Assembly: GCF_043557345.1 (NCBI RefSeq)
Contig: NZ_JBIFFV010000002.1
Coordinates: 124,001 to 188,000, forward strand
Direction: 5' to 3'
DNA: 64,000 nucleotides
From: Sulfitobacter sp043557345
GTDB taxonomy: Bacteria > Pseudomonadota > Alphaproteobacteria > Rhodobacterales > Rhodobacteraceae
The position numbers and the translations under genes were made by a program. Below are positions 41,569-49,953 of the stretch, piece after piece (the first letter of the stretch is position 1; every line of letters starts with the position of its first letter). Below the pieces are notes generated by a model. That model was not told the origin of the DNA. It did not search any database and worked only from the letters and a program-made list of their open reading frames with translations.

Positions 41569-43437
41569 ATGACCACGCCCAATGACAGCCCTCCGCCGCA
41601 AGGCCGAAAGGTGATTCAAGCCTATCTGAAGTCGCTCGATTCCTCGCCGGGCGTCTACCGGATGCTCGATTCGGAAAGCCGCGTGCTTTATGTCGGTAAG
41701 GCGCGGAACCTGCGGGCGCGGGTGTCGTCCTACGCGCGGCCCACGGGCCATTCGGCGCGGATCTCGCGGATGATCGCCAATACCGCCTCGATGATGTTTC
41801 TGACCACCAAGACAGAGACCGAGGCGCTGCTGCTCGAACAGAACCTGATCAAGCAGCTCAAGCCCAAGTTCAACGTGTTGCTGCGCGACGACAAGAGCTT
41901 TCCCAATATCCTTGTCACCGCCGATCACGACTACCCGCAGATCAAGAAACACCGCGGCGCGAAAAAGGAGAAGGGCAGCTACTACGGCCCCTTCGCCAGC
42001 GCGGGCGCGGTGAACCGGACGCTGAACCAGTTGCAACGGGTCTTTTTGCTGCGGGACTGTTCCAACGCGATGTTCGACAGCCGCACGCGGCCCTGTTTGC
42101 AGCATCAGATCAAACGCTGCTCTGCCCCCTGCGTCGGCAAGATCTCGGCAGAGGATTACCGCGAGACCGTGCGCGATGCCGAACGGTTCCTCAGTGGCAA
42201 GTCGACGGATATTCAGGGCCGATTGGCGCGGGACATGGAAGAGGCGTCAGAGGCGATGGAGTTCGAACGCGCCGCCGCCCTGCGCGACCGGATCAAGGCC
42301 CTGACGCAGGTTCAGACCGCCCAAGGCATCAACCCGCAGGGGGTGAATGAGGCCGATATCATCGCACTGCATATGGAAAGCGGGCAGGCCTGCGTTCAGG
42401 TCTTTTTCATCCGCGCCAACCAGAACTGGGGCAACCATGACTACTATCCTCGGATCGGGAGCGAGATCGACGCCGCCGAGGTGCTGGAGGCTTTCATCGG
42501 CCAGTTCTACGACACCCGCGAACCGCCCCGGCAGTTGATCCTCAGCAACGAGATCGAGAACCCCGATCTGATGGCCGAGGCGCTGAGCGGCAAGTTGGGC
42601 CGTAAGGTCGAACTGCTGGTGCCGAAACGGGGTGAGAAGGCCGAACTGGTCGATGGGGCGCTACGCAACGCGCGCGAAAGCCTTGCCCGCAAGATGGCCG
42701 AGACGGCGACCCAGACCAAACTTTTGCAAGGGCTGGCCGATGCTTTTGACCTGCCCAAGCCGCCCGAGCGGATCGAGGTTTACGACAACTCGCATATCCA
42801 AGGCACCAATGCGGTCGGCGCGATGATCGTGGCGGGGCCGGAAGGCATGATGAAAAACCAGTACCGCAAGTTCAACATCCGTGGTGACGATCTGACCCCG
42901 GGCGATGACTTCGGCATGATGAAAGAGGTGCTGCACCGCCGCTTCAAACGGCTGATCAAAGAAGACCCGGACCGCAGCCGCGGCCTTTGGCCCGACTTGC
43001 TGCTGATCGACGGCGGCGCGGGGCAGGTGAGTGCCGTGGCCTCTATCATGGCGCAGCATGGGGTCGAAGATATTCCCATGGTCGGCGTGGCCAAGGGCAT
43101 CGACCGCGATGCGGGCAAGGAAGAGTTCCACCGCGTCGGCAAGCGCCCCATGGCCCTGCGCCACAACGACCCGGTGCTTTATTTCGTGCAGCGTCTGCGC
43201 GATGAGGCGCACCGTTTCGCCATCGGCACCCACCGTGCCAAACGGGCCAAGGGGGTCAGCGCCACGCCGCTTGACGACGTGCCGGGCGTTGGCGCTGCGC
43301 GCAAGCGTGCGCTGCTCGCGCATTTCGGTTCAGCCAAGGCAGTGAGCCGCGCGAACCTTAGCGATCTCAAGGCGGTCGAGGGCGTGTCGGATGCGCTGGC
43401 AGAAACCATCTACGGCTATTTCCATGAAAAAGGCTAG
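41569..43437 (+). CDS. uvrC: Excinuclease ABC subunit C
   Basis: 622 residues from the ATG at 41569; a TTG at 41518 would add 17 unlike residues. In order: GIY-YIG nuclease domain (SPGVYRMLDSE...LYVGKARNLR, about 22-100), UVR domain (about 205-240, MEEASEAMEFERAAALRDRI), the RNase H-like UvrC nuclease domain (about 380-540, EVYDNSHIQGTNAVGAMIV and LLIDGGAGQ) and two helix-hairpin-helix motifs at the end (DVPGVGAARKRALLAHFGS). It makes both incisions in nucleotide excision repair. The upstream region is A/T-rich with a DnaA box. Confidence 0.97.
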   Translation: MTTPNDSPPPQGRKVIQAYLKSLDSSPGVYRMLDSESRVLYVGKARNLRARVSSYARPTGHSARISRMIANTASMMFLTTKTETEALLLEQNLIKQLKPKFNVLLRDDKSFPNILVTADHDYPQIKKHRGAKKEKGSYYGPFASAGAVNRTLNQLQRVFLLRDCSNAMFDSRTRPCLQHQIKRCSAPCVGKISAEDYRETVRDAERFLSGKSTDIQGRLARDMEEASEAMEFERAAALRDRIKALTQVQTAQGINPQGVNEADIIALHMESGQACVQVFFIRANQNWGNHDYYPRIGSEIDAAEVLEAFIGQFYDTREPPRQLILSNEIENPDLMAEALSGKLGRKVELLVPKRGEKAELVDGALRNARESLARKMAETATQTKLLQGLADAFDLPKPPERIEVYDNSHIQGTNAVGAMIVAGPEGMMKNQYRKFNIRGDDLTPGDDFGMMKEVLHRRFKRLIKEDPDRSRGLWPDLLLIDGGAGQVSAVASIMAQHGVEDIPMVGVAKGIDRDAGKEEFHRVGKRPMALRHNDPVLYFVQRLRDEAHRFAIGTHRAKRAKGVSATPLDDVPGVGAARKRALLAHFGSAKAVSRANLSDLKAVEGVSDALAETIYGYFHEKG

Positions 43438-43438
43438 G

Positions 43439-43468
43439 GCGGGCCGCCCCGTGGTGGCGACGGCCCGC
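43439..43468 (+). terminator. Hairpin after uvrC
   Basis: GCGGGCCG (43439-43446) pairs with CGGCCCGC (43461-43468) around a 14-base loop directly after the uvrC stop. No T-run follows, so it may end or stabilise the uvrC message. Confidence 0.4.
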
Positions 43469-43522
43469 AGGCGGAGCGGTTTCGTCCTTTCAGCCACGAA
43501 CGGCGCAAGATAGGATAACGTC

Positions 43523-44188
43523 ATGAAATGGAATTTGCCCAATATCCTGACCCTGCTCAGGCTGGTCGCGGCCCCCGGTGTGGCGGTCATGTTTCTCTAT
43601 TTTACGCGCCCCTATGCTGATTGGTTCGCCCTGCTGCTTTTTGTCGGGGCGGCGGTGACGGATTGGTTCGATGGCTACCTTGCCCGCGCTTGGGCGCAGG
43701 AAACCAAACTCGGCGCCATGCTCGACCCGATTGCCGACAAGGCGATGGTGGTGATCGCGCTGATGGTGATCGTCGCCTTCTCAAGCTGGTCGCCGTGGTT
43801 GGTCTTGCCCGCCACGCTGATCTTGTTTCGCGAGGTCTTTGTTTCGGGCCTGCGTGAGTATCTGGGCGATGTGGCCGGCACGTTGAAGGTGACGCAACTG
43901 GCCAAATGGAAGACGACATTGCAAATGATCGCCATCGCGGTGCTGTTTTCGCAAGGCGTGTTCGAACATTACCTCGGGATGAGCGTTTTCGGGATGGACC
44001 AGCAAATGATCGAAGCGATCCTTGATGGTGAGGTCGAGGATCATCTGGGGCTGGGCTGGAAACTCGCCGGAATGGAATGGGCCGGGCTGCTGGGGCTGGC
44101 GCTACTCTGGGTCGCCGCCGTGCTGACCGCCATCACCGGCTATGACTATCTGCGCAAGGCGCTGCCGCATCTGAAGGAGCCACGCTAA
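43523..44188 (+). CDS. pgsA: CDP-diacylglycerol-glycerol-3-phosphate 3-phosphatidyltransferase
   Basis: 221 residues, about five transmembrane helices. The CDP-alcohol phosphotransferase motif D-G-x2-A-R-x8-G-x3-D-x3-D is exact: DGYLAR...G...D...D within residues about 52-75. NLPNILTLLRLVAAPG at the N-terminus is the usual opening of PgsA. It makes phosphatidylglycerol phosphate, the first committed step to PG and cardiolipin. Its TAA overlaps the moaD ATG by one base, so it leads a pgsA-moaD-moaE operon, a linkage with no obvious metabolic logic. Confidence 0.95.
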   Translation: MKWNLPNILTLLRLVAAPGVAVMFLYFTRPYADWFALLLFVGAAVTDWFDGYLARAWAQETKLGAMLDPIADKAMVVIALMVIVAFSSWSPWLVLPATLILFREVFVSGLREYLGDVAGTLKVTQLAKWKTTLQMIAIAVLFSQGVFEHYLGMSVFGMDQQMIEAILDGEVEDHLGLGWKLAGMEWAGLLGLALLWVAAVLTAITGYDYLRKALPHLKEPR

Positions 44189-44433
44189 TGGATGTTCTGT
44201 ATTTCGCATGGGTCCGCGAACGCATCGGCCTGCCCCGCGAACAGGTCGAAAGCCAAGCCGCCACAGTGGCCGAATTGGTCGAAGAATTACGGGGCCGAGA
44301 GGAGCGCTACGAAATGGCTTTCTCCGACCTTTCCGCGCTGCGGGTCGCCGTGGATCAGGAGTTGACCGATTTCGATGCCCCGTTGCAAGGCGCGCGCGAG
44401 GTGGCGTTCTTCCCCCCGATGACCGGGGGCTGA
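44188..44433 (+). CDS. moaD: Molybdopterin synthase small subunit
   Basis: 81 residues, ubiquitin-like beta-grasp fold ending PPMTGG. The C-terminal Gly-Gly is what MoeB-type enzymes adenylate and thiocarboxylate. LYFAWVRERIG at the start is typical of MoaD. It supplies sulfur to MoaE for the dithiolene of the molybdenum cofactor. It overlaps pgsA by one base, with moaE three bases downstream. Confidence 0.93.
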   Translation: MDVLYFAWVRERIGLPREQVESQAATVAELVEELRGREERYEMAFSDLSALRVAVDQELTDFDAPLQGAREVAFFPPMTGG

Positions 44434-44436
44434 GCG

Positions 44437-44880
44437 ATGCGTGTTTCGGTGCAGGAGGCGCCCTTTGATCTGGGCGAGGAAGCCGCGCGCTTTGCCAAGG
44501 GCGAGGGAAGCAGCGGCGCGATCGTGACCTTCACGGGCGTGGTGCGCGACAATGATGCGGGCACGCTCAGCGCAATGGAAATCGAGCATTACCCCGGAAT
44601 GACCGAAAAGGCGCTGCGTGAGATTGCGCAGCAAGCGATGGCGCGGTTCGATCTGCAGGATGCGCTGGTGATCCACCGCTACGGGCGTCTGGTGCCGGGG
44701 GAGCAGATCATGATGGTCGCCACAGCCGCGCGGCACCGTCGCCATGCTTTTGAGGCGGCGGAGTTCTTGATGGATTACCTCAAGTCCCGCGCGCCCTTTT
44801 GGAAGCGCGAGATCACGGCAGAGGGCGACACTTGGGTCGCCGCAAAGGACGAAGACGAGGCGGCGCTGGAGCGTTGGTGA
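44437..44880 (+). CDS. moaE: Molybdopterin synthase large subunit
   Basis: 147 residues. Family segments GAIVTFTGVVRDND (about 27-40), MEIEHYPGMTEKALREI (about 47-63), the basic active-site run IHRYGRLVPGEQIMMVAT (about 77-94) and the late FWKREIT are all present. The catalytic Lys lies in the KSRAPFWK region (about 117-124). It works as an alpha2beta2 complex with MoaD in molybdenum-cofactor synthesis. Confidence 0.95.
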   Translation: MRVSVQEAPFDLGEEAARFAKGEGSSGAIVTFTGVVRDNDAGTLSAMEIEHYPGMTEKALREIAQQAMARFDLQDALVIHRYGRLVPGEQIMMVATAARHRRHAFEAAEFLMDYLKSRAPFWKREITAEGDTWVAAKDEDEAALERW

Positions 44881-44889
44881 GCCTTCGGC

Positions 44890-45285
44890 TCAGGCGAAGC
44901 GGCCACCTTTTTCGATGACTTCGATCTGGTAGCCATCGGGGTCTGCCACGAAAAAGAACTTCGCCACAGTCTCTCCGGCGGGGCGGAAATCCACGATCTC
45001 GCGCGGGGTGGCACCGGCCTTGATCGCGGTCTCGCGCGCCGCTTCAAGGTCGTCGACCACGAAGGCCAGATGACCATAGCCATCGCCCAGATCGTAAGGG
45101 GTCTCGCGGTCCTTGTTGACGGTCAATTCCAGTTCGAATGCGCCCGCGGCATCGCGCAGGTAGATCAGGGTGAAGCCGTCGAAATCCAGACGGTCCGCAA
45201 TCTGCAGCCCGAACACGTCTTCGTAGAATTTCACCGATGCCGCCTCATCAAAGACGCGGATCATGGAGTGGGCGAGTTTGGCCAT
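44890..45285 (-). CDS. gloA: Glyoxalase I-like VOC-family protein
   Basis: 131 residues, two paired beta-alpha-beta3 modules of the vicinal-oxygen-chelate fold. Candidate metal ligands fit lactoylglutathione lyase: His6 in LAHSMIRV, Glu in AFELELTVN (about 52-54), His72 or so in GYGHLAFVVDD, and Glu in GYQIEVIEKGG near the end. It would convert hemithioacetal of methylglyoxal and glutathione to lactoylglutathione, and a glutathione synthesis gene (gshA) is 5 kb away. Gene is convergent with moaE. Confidence 0.85.
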   Translation of the reverse strand: MAKLAHSMIRVFDEAASVKFYEDVFGLQIADRLDFDGFTLIYLRDAAGAFELELTVNKDRETPYDLGDGYGHLAFVVDDLEAARETAIKAGATPREIVDFRPAGETVAKFFFVADPDGYQIEVIEKGGRFA

Positions 45286-45308
45286 GGCAGGGCTCCCAAG
45301 GTCTGGGG

Positions 45309-45632
45309 TCAGGCTTTCTGACGTTCGATATAGGCGCGCATCTCCTCGGCCTCATGGCGGGCGTCGCGCAGCCCGTCCATCGCCGCGCGCAACTCGGCCT
45401 CGGTCTGGGCAAGTTGATTGGTCAACTCGGCCTCGCGTTGTTGCAGATAGGTGATCGCCTGATCGCGGGTTTCCTCGGCCTCATGCAGCTCTTGGCTCAT
45501 CCGGTCCAGCTGGGCCACATCGTCGGCGGCCACGCGGGTAAAGCGGTTCAGTAGCCAATTGGCGAACCATCCCATGCAGAAGGCCACGAAAAGAATGATG
45601 GCTGTTGCCAGGACAAACTCAGTTCTGCTCAT
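45309..45632 (-). CDS. Membrane-anchored coiled-coil protein
   Basis: 107 residues from the ATG at 45632 (MSRTEFVLATAIILF). One transmembrane helix (about 5-28) is followed by a long, highly charged helix (about 38-105) with heptad-like spacing and many Glu, Gln and Arg, a likely coiled coil. It begins inside the last codons of the OmpA-like gene (14-base overlap), so the two are translationally coupled. It probably assists the envelope protein or links it to the inner membrane; no known family is recognised. Confidence 0.75.
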   Translation of the reverse strand: MSRTEFVLATAIILFVAFCMGWFANWLLNRFTRVAADDVAQLDRMSQELHEAEETRDQAITYLQQREAELTNQLAQTEAELRAAMDGLRDARHEAEEMRAYIERQKA

Positions 45633-47544
45633 CACCGCTGCCTTCTTCGGTTTCGTCGGATTCCCCGATCTCTTCTGCCGTGGTATCGCCCGTTTCTTCG
45701 GCAGATTCCAGCGCTGTTTCGTCCTCGGGCGTCTCGGCCTCGGGCTGGATCAGGCGGAATTCGATGCGGCGGTTGGCTTCGCGGCCCTCTTCGGTCTTGT
45801 TGTCTGCGATGGGGTTTTCCTCGCCATAGCCTTTGGCCACGAAGGAGGAGGTCAACACCCGGCGCGCGCGCAATTCGTTCAAAACCGATTCCGCGCGGCT
45901 TTGCGAGAGCGACAGGTTCATCGATTCGCGGCCCTGACTGTCGGTGTAGCCTTGAATCTCCAGCCGGATGTCGCCGCAGTTTTTCAGCACCTCGGCGATA
46001 TCGTCCATCGTCCCGAGCGCGGAGGCGTCGATCGTGGCGCTGCCCGGCTCAAAGGTGATCTTGCCGATCTTCAGGATCTCCCGGATCTCGGCTTCGCATT
46101 CTTCGGGTGTCGGCAGGCCCGCGATGGGGTCGAGCTTTTCTTGATAGGTGATGTCGATGCTGTAATCGGCGCTTTCGCCCAGTTTGTCGGCCAAAAGTGA
46201 GGCGACGGCGGTATTGGCGTCCTTTTTGCCGGTATTGCCCATCACCTCAAGCCGGTCGGGCGTGACTTTGACAGAGCCGTTGGCAAGGGAGGCCATGGCC
46301 TCAAGCCCAGTCAGGACGCGGGTGGCCCAATCGCCCGGCAGGGTCTCGTCCAGCCGCGCGGCGGTATAGACATTGGCCGAGCCGAAATGCGATTTCGCGT
46401 AGCTGTCGGCCAGATCGCGCAGCCCCTCGGTCGAGAGCCGCCCGCGCAGTTGCACCTGCCCCTCGGGCGAGAGGGTCGCGGTGAATTCGGGCGGGCCTGC
46501 GTCGGGGTCTTCGACCTTGGGCAGTTTCGCAGTGAGGGCAAAGACATCGGGCAGGGCATTTTCCAACTCCCCCACAACGCGGTCGAATGTGTTGGACGCG
46601 GTGCCCGGCGCGGCCAGCAGGGTGATGTCCGCATCCGCAAAAGAGATGCTGCCTTGGCCCAGGCGGCGCAGCGCGTCGATGGTCAGCGCCACGGCGCGGC
46701 CCCAGTTCGGGCTGGGCACGCCCAGACCGATGGTGCAGTCGGCGCTCTCGGGCGCACCGGCGGTGATCCCCGCTTTCAGAATACGGTCGGCGGCGGCTTC
46801 GGTATCGGCAGAGCAGGCATCGAAACGCGCGCCTTCTTCGTCGATCTCAAACCGCAGGGTAAAGGGGGTGATCACCGGGCGCGGGGCCGCGATGTCCAGC
46901 CGCAGCCGCAGGCTGGGCGGGGCCGCACGTTGCAGTTTACGTTCCATCTGCGCCTTGGCGGCTGCGCTGTCGGCGATGGCGGTGATGGTCACACGCCCCG
47001 CATCGACCGAGGCTTTGGCCCGGGGCAGGTCGGCCATCGCCTGTACGGCAAAGCTCAGCGCGTCTTCCCAGCCTTCGGGCGCGGGATAATCCGCGGATTC
47101 CAGAAGGTCGGTGACCGAGGCGTCGCCCGCCATGTCGCCAAAGGCGTCGATCACCGCCTCGCGGTCGGTGCTGGTGGGGATCAGGCCGATGATCGAGATG
47201 CCCGCGTCATTGCGCAGCACCTCGGCAGAGAAACGCGGCGGGGCGATGCCGGATTGGGCCTCGACCTCCATCTCGTCGATGACGCGGGCGGCGTCGACCA
47301 CGGTGCCTGCGGTCGACAGGGCGCGAAAGCGCACGGCCTCGGTCGGCGCAATCCCGGCGAGGGTGACCTGCAAGCCATCGGCCTGCACTTCGGCCCATGT
47401 CATGCCCTGCGCGTCCAGCGCGTCACGCACGCCGATTTCCGAGGTGTCTTCGATCAGCTGCACCGAAAAGCTCGCCGCCACCAGAGAGACCACCGCTGCG
47501 GCTGCAAAGGTCAGGGCGATCGTGAAAATGGCGGAGAGGCGCAT
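45619..47544 (-). CDS. OmpA-family envelope protein with tandem BON-like modules
   Basis: 641 residues from the ATG at 47544; the frame runs further upstream but into ubiA. A non-cleaved-looking N-terminal hydrophobic helix (about 4-28) is followed by a long region with repeated BON-like units (for example WAEVQADGLQVTLAGIAPT near 50 and DALSFAVQAMADL...VTITA near 145-180). It ends in an OmpA domain (about 480-590) with ATIDASALGTMDDIAEVL, IQGYTDSQGRESMNLSLSQSRA and NRRIEFRL. A very acidic Glu/Thr tail closes it. The arrangement resembles ArfA/OmpATb-like proteins that bind peptidoglycan. Confidence 0.88.
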   Translation of the reverse strand: MRLSAIFTIALTFAAAAVVSLVAASFSVQLIEDTSEIGVRDALDAQGMTWAEVQADGLQVTLAGIAPTEAVRFRALSTAGTVVDAARVIDEMEVEAQSGIAPPRFSAEVLRNDAGISIIGLIPTSTDREAVIDAFGDMAGDASVTDLLESADYPAPEGWEDALSFAVQAMADLPRAKASVDAGRVTITAIADSAAAKAQMERKLQRAAPPSLRLRLDIAAPRPVITPFTLRFEIDEEGARFDACSADTEAAADRILKAGITAGAPESADCTIGLGVPSPNWGRAVALTIDALRRLGQGSISFADADITLLAAPGTASNTFDRVVGELENALPDVFALTAKLPKVEDPDAGPPEFTATLSPEGQVQLRGRLSTEGLRDLADSYAKSHFGSANVYTAARLDETLPGDWATRVLTGLEAMASLANGSVKVTPDRLEVMGNTGKKDANTAVASLLADKLGESADYSIDITYQEKLDPIAGLPTPEECEAEIREILKIGKITFEPGSATIDASALGTMDDIAEVLKNCGDIRLEIQGYTDSQGRESMNLSLSQSRAESVLNELRARRVLTSSFVAKGYGEENPIADNKTEEGREANRRIEFRLIQPEAETPEDETALESAEETGDTTAEEIGESDETEEGSGDEQN

Positions 47545-47603
47545 GGGCGGTCTTCTGGTTGTTAAGCTCAAGACTTGATACGCGCGTCCTGCCGGGGGTG
47601 CAA

Positions 47604-48578
47604 TCAGGCCAGCAGGCTTGCCGCGAAAAACAACAGCGGGATCATGCCGGTATCGCGGTTGGCCCGGAAGAGCTGCAATAGCTTGGCATTGTCCTTGGTA
47701 TCCAGCCCGCGCAGCTGCCATGCCATATGCCATCCCATCGCCCAAGGCCCGCCAAGGGCCAGCGCCAGCGCCAGCACCGAGGCTTGGGGCAGCCCGGCAT
47801 AGATCACGGCAATTCCCATCAGCCCCACCGTGGCCATCAGAAAGCGCCGCAGCCATTTGCCGGAATTCTCACCAAAGAGCCGCGCGGTGGATTTCACGCC
47901 GATCAGCGCGTCGTCCTCGGCATCCTGATGGGCATAGATCGTGTCATAAAACAGCGTCCAAGCGATGCCCGCGAGGTAGAGCACCACGGCAGGCGCATGC
48001 AATGTGCCCGCGTGGGCCGTCCAAGCCAGCATCGCGCCCCAGTTAAAGGCGAGGCCAAGAAAGACCTGCGGCCACCAGGTGAAGCGTTTGGCGAAGGGAT
48101 AGACAGCCACCGGCAACAGCGCCAACACGCCCATGGCGATGGCCGCTTGGTTGAAGGACAGCAGGATCAGCAGCGCCAGCAGCATCTGCCCCACCATCCA
48201 CGCCAGCGCCTGTTTCACCGAGACCGCACCCGAGGGGATGGGCCGCAGCCGGGTGCGGGCGACCTTGCCGTCGATATGCCGGTCGGTGATGTCGTTCCAC
48301 GTGCAACCCGCACCGCGCATCAGGAAAGCGCCGATGGCGCAGCCCGCGAAAATCCACAGATCCTCCCACCGCGGCGACTGGTCGAAGAGGATCGCAAGGC
48401 TCAGTCCCCACCAGCAGGGTAGCAGCAACAGCCATGTGCCGATGGGCCGATCCGCGCGGCTTAGCCGCAGGTAGGGGCGTAGCCCCGCCGGGGCGTGACG
48501 GTCGACCCAATTGTCGGCCACCGCATCGGCAACAGGCGCATCGGGCGTAGCATCTAGCGAAGGCGGCTGGTTGTGCAT
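47604..48578 (-). CDS. ubiA: 4-hydroxybenzoate polyprenyltransferase
   Basis: 324 residues from the ATG at 48578. About eight or nine transmembrane helices. The first Asp-rich motif is GCTWNDITDRHIDGKVARTR (about 94-113) and the second YDTIYAHQDAEDDALIGVKS (about 215-234), both exact for UbiA. It prenylates 4-hydroxybenzoate in ubiquinone synthesis. Its start codon is only 12 bases from that of the divergent rsmE gene, so its promoter must lie inside rsmE. Confidence 0.94.
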   Translation of the reverse strand: MHNQPPSLDATPDAPVADAVADNWVDRHAPAGLRPYLRLSRADRPIGTWLLLLPCWWGLSLAILFDQSPRWEDLWIFAGCAIGAFLMRGAGCTWNDITDRHIDGKVARTRLRPIPSGAVSVKQALAWMVGQMLLALLILLSFNQAAIAMGVLALLPVAVYPFAKRFTWWPQVFLGLAFNWGAMLAWTAHAGTLHAPAVVLYLAGIAWTLFYDTIYAHQDAEDDALIGVKSTARLFGENSGKWLRRFLMATVGLMGIAVIYAGLPQASVLALALALGGPWAMGWHMAWQLRGLDTKDNAKLLQLFRANRDTGMIPLLFFAASLLA

Positions 48579-48590
48579 ATATCTGGCCCT

Positions 48591-49310
48591 ATGAACGCGA
48601 AAATCAGATTGTATGTAGATCAGCCCTTGGGGCAGGGGCAAACGGTTCCTTTGGCGCGCGAGCAGGCGCATTACCTCTTTGGGGTGATGCGGCTCACGGT
48701 CGGGGCCGGGGTGCTTTTGTTCAACGGGCGCGATGGCGAATGGCTGGCCGAGGTCGCCGAGGCGGGCAAGCGCGGCGGGGTGCTGACCTGTGTCGAGCAG
48801 ACCCGGCCTCTGCAAATGCCGCCAGATCTGTGGCTGCTCTTCGCTCCGATCAAAAAGACCCGCACCGATTTCATCGTCGAAAAGGCGGCAGAGATGGGGG
48901 CCGCGCGGATCGTGCCGGTGATGACCGAATTTACCAACGCAGGCCGCGTGCAGCAGCCGCGCCTTCAGGCCCATGCGGTCGAGGCCGCAGAGCAATGCGG
49001 CGGTACCTATGTGCCGGAAGTGGCCGAGGCCGAGAAGCTGGGCCGGCTGCTGGATCGGTGGGACAGCAGCCGTCAGATCATGTTCTGCGATGAGGCTTTG
49101 GCCGGGGAGAGCGGCGCGCTGCCGTCGGGCGCGCAGGGGCCGTGGGCCATCCTGATCGGCCCCGAAGGCGGCTTTTCCGAGGGCGAGCGCAAACGGCTGC
49201 ACGGTCTTGATCACGCCCATGCGGTGACATTGGGCCCGCGCATCCTACGGGCCGATACGGCGGCGGTGGCGGCGATGACCATGTGGCAGCAGGCCTTGGG
49301 AGATTGGTGA
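48591..49310 (+). CDS. rsmE: 16S rRNA (uracil-1498-N3)-methyltransferase
   Basis: 239 residues from the ATG at 48591 (MNAKIRLYVDQPL). The family core is clear: QAHYLFGVMRL (about 24-34), KKTRTDFIVEKAAEMGAARI (about 88-107), RVQQPRLQAHAVEAAEQCGGTYVPEV (ends only), LIGPEGGFSEGERK (about 187-200) and LGPRILRADTAAVAAM (about 213-228). This SPOUT-fold enzyme methylates U1498 of 16S rRNA. No ribosome-binding site is visible, suggesting a leaderless or nearly leaderless message. Confidence 0.95.
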   Translation: MNAKIRLYVDQPLGQGQTVPLAREQAHYLFGVMRLTVGAGVLLFNGRDGEWLAEVAEAGKRGGVLTCVEQTRPLQMPPDLWLLFAPIKKTRTDFIVEKAAEMGAARIVPVMTEFTNAGRVQQPRLQAHAVEAAEQCGGTYVPEVAEAEKLGRLLDRWDSSRQIMFCDEALAGESGALPSGAQGPWAILIGPEGGFSEGERKRLHGLDHAHAVTLGPRILRADTAAVAAMTMWQQALGDW

Positions 49311-49326
49311 TGCAAAGGGTGGCCCG

Positions 49327-49857
49327 ATGAGTTTCCTGCGCCAAGGCGCCCGCGACCAGCTTTGGCGCTGGCGCGAAGCGATTGTCGGCGGCGGGCTGAT
49401 GGGCCTTGGCCTTTGGCTCGTGGCGGGGCCGGGGTTCCTGCTGGCGGTGCCAGGCTATGCGGCACTGGCGGGCGGTGCCGCGCTGATCTGGCTCGGCGTG
49501 CAACGCGCGCGTTTTCGCGGGCAGGGCGATGGTGCGGGCGCGGTGCAGGTCGTCGAGGGGCAGATCACCTACTTTGGCCCGCTGACCGGCGGCACGGTCG
49601 CCCTGCGCGAGTTGCAGCGGTTGAGCCTCGACCGGCAGATGTTTCCAGCCCATTGGCGGCTTGAGCCGCGCGATGATGAGACGCCTTTGTTGATCCCGGT
49701 GAACGCCGCAGGATCCGAGGCGCTGTTTGACGCTTTCGCCGCCCTGCCGGGCCTGCGCACCGAGCGGATGCTCTTTGAGTTGCGCAAGACCCGCCATGAC
49801 GCCGTTGTGATCTGGGAGCGCGCGCCGCTGCGCCCGGCGCATGTCTTGCTGCATTGA
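49327..49857 (+). CDS. Conserved-looking two-helix membrane protein
   Basis: 176 residues; the ATG has AAAGGG upstream. Two adjacent transmembrane helices (about 20-60, IVGGGLMGLGLWLVAGPGFL then YAALAGGAALIWLGV) precede a cytoplasmic domain of about 110 residues with beta-rich pattern (AVQVVEGQITYFGPLTGGTVAL). Three bases or so separate it functionally from rsmE (16-base gap), so they are probably cotranscribed. No family recognised; the layout is seen in conserved hypothetical proteins of Rhodobacterales. Confidence 0.75.
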   Translation: MSFLRQGARDQLWRWREAIVGGGLMGLGLWLVAGPGFLLAVPGYAALAGGAALIWLGVQRARFRGQGDGAGAVQVVEGQITYFGPLTGGTVALRELQRLSLDRQMFPAHWRLEPRDDETPLLIPVNAAGSEALFDAFAALPGLRTERMLFELRKTRHDAVVIWERAPLRPAHVLLH

Positions 49858-49898
49858 CAGCCCCGGAAAATCCGCCCATCCCTGCTAGACGCGACGCC

Positions 49899-49908
49899 AT
49901 GTCGACAT
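49899..49908. promoter_or_regulatory. 10-base palindrome before gshA
   Basis: ATGTCGACAT, a perfect palindrome 46 bases before the gshA start. The same bases open a four-codon frame ATG-TCG-ACA-TCT-TAG. Either may be chance. Confidence 0.25.
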
Positions 49909-49953
49909 CTTAGAAGACACCCAAGACGACCCTTCAAAACGGAGCCCTCGCAT

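Noticed and set aside
47545..49220. Long upstream extensions of the OmpA-like and ubiA minus-strand frames
   Set aside because: They run through neighbouring genes on the same or opposite strand and do not resemble the families.
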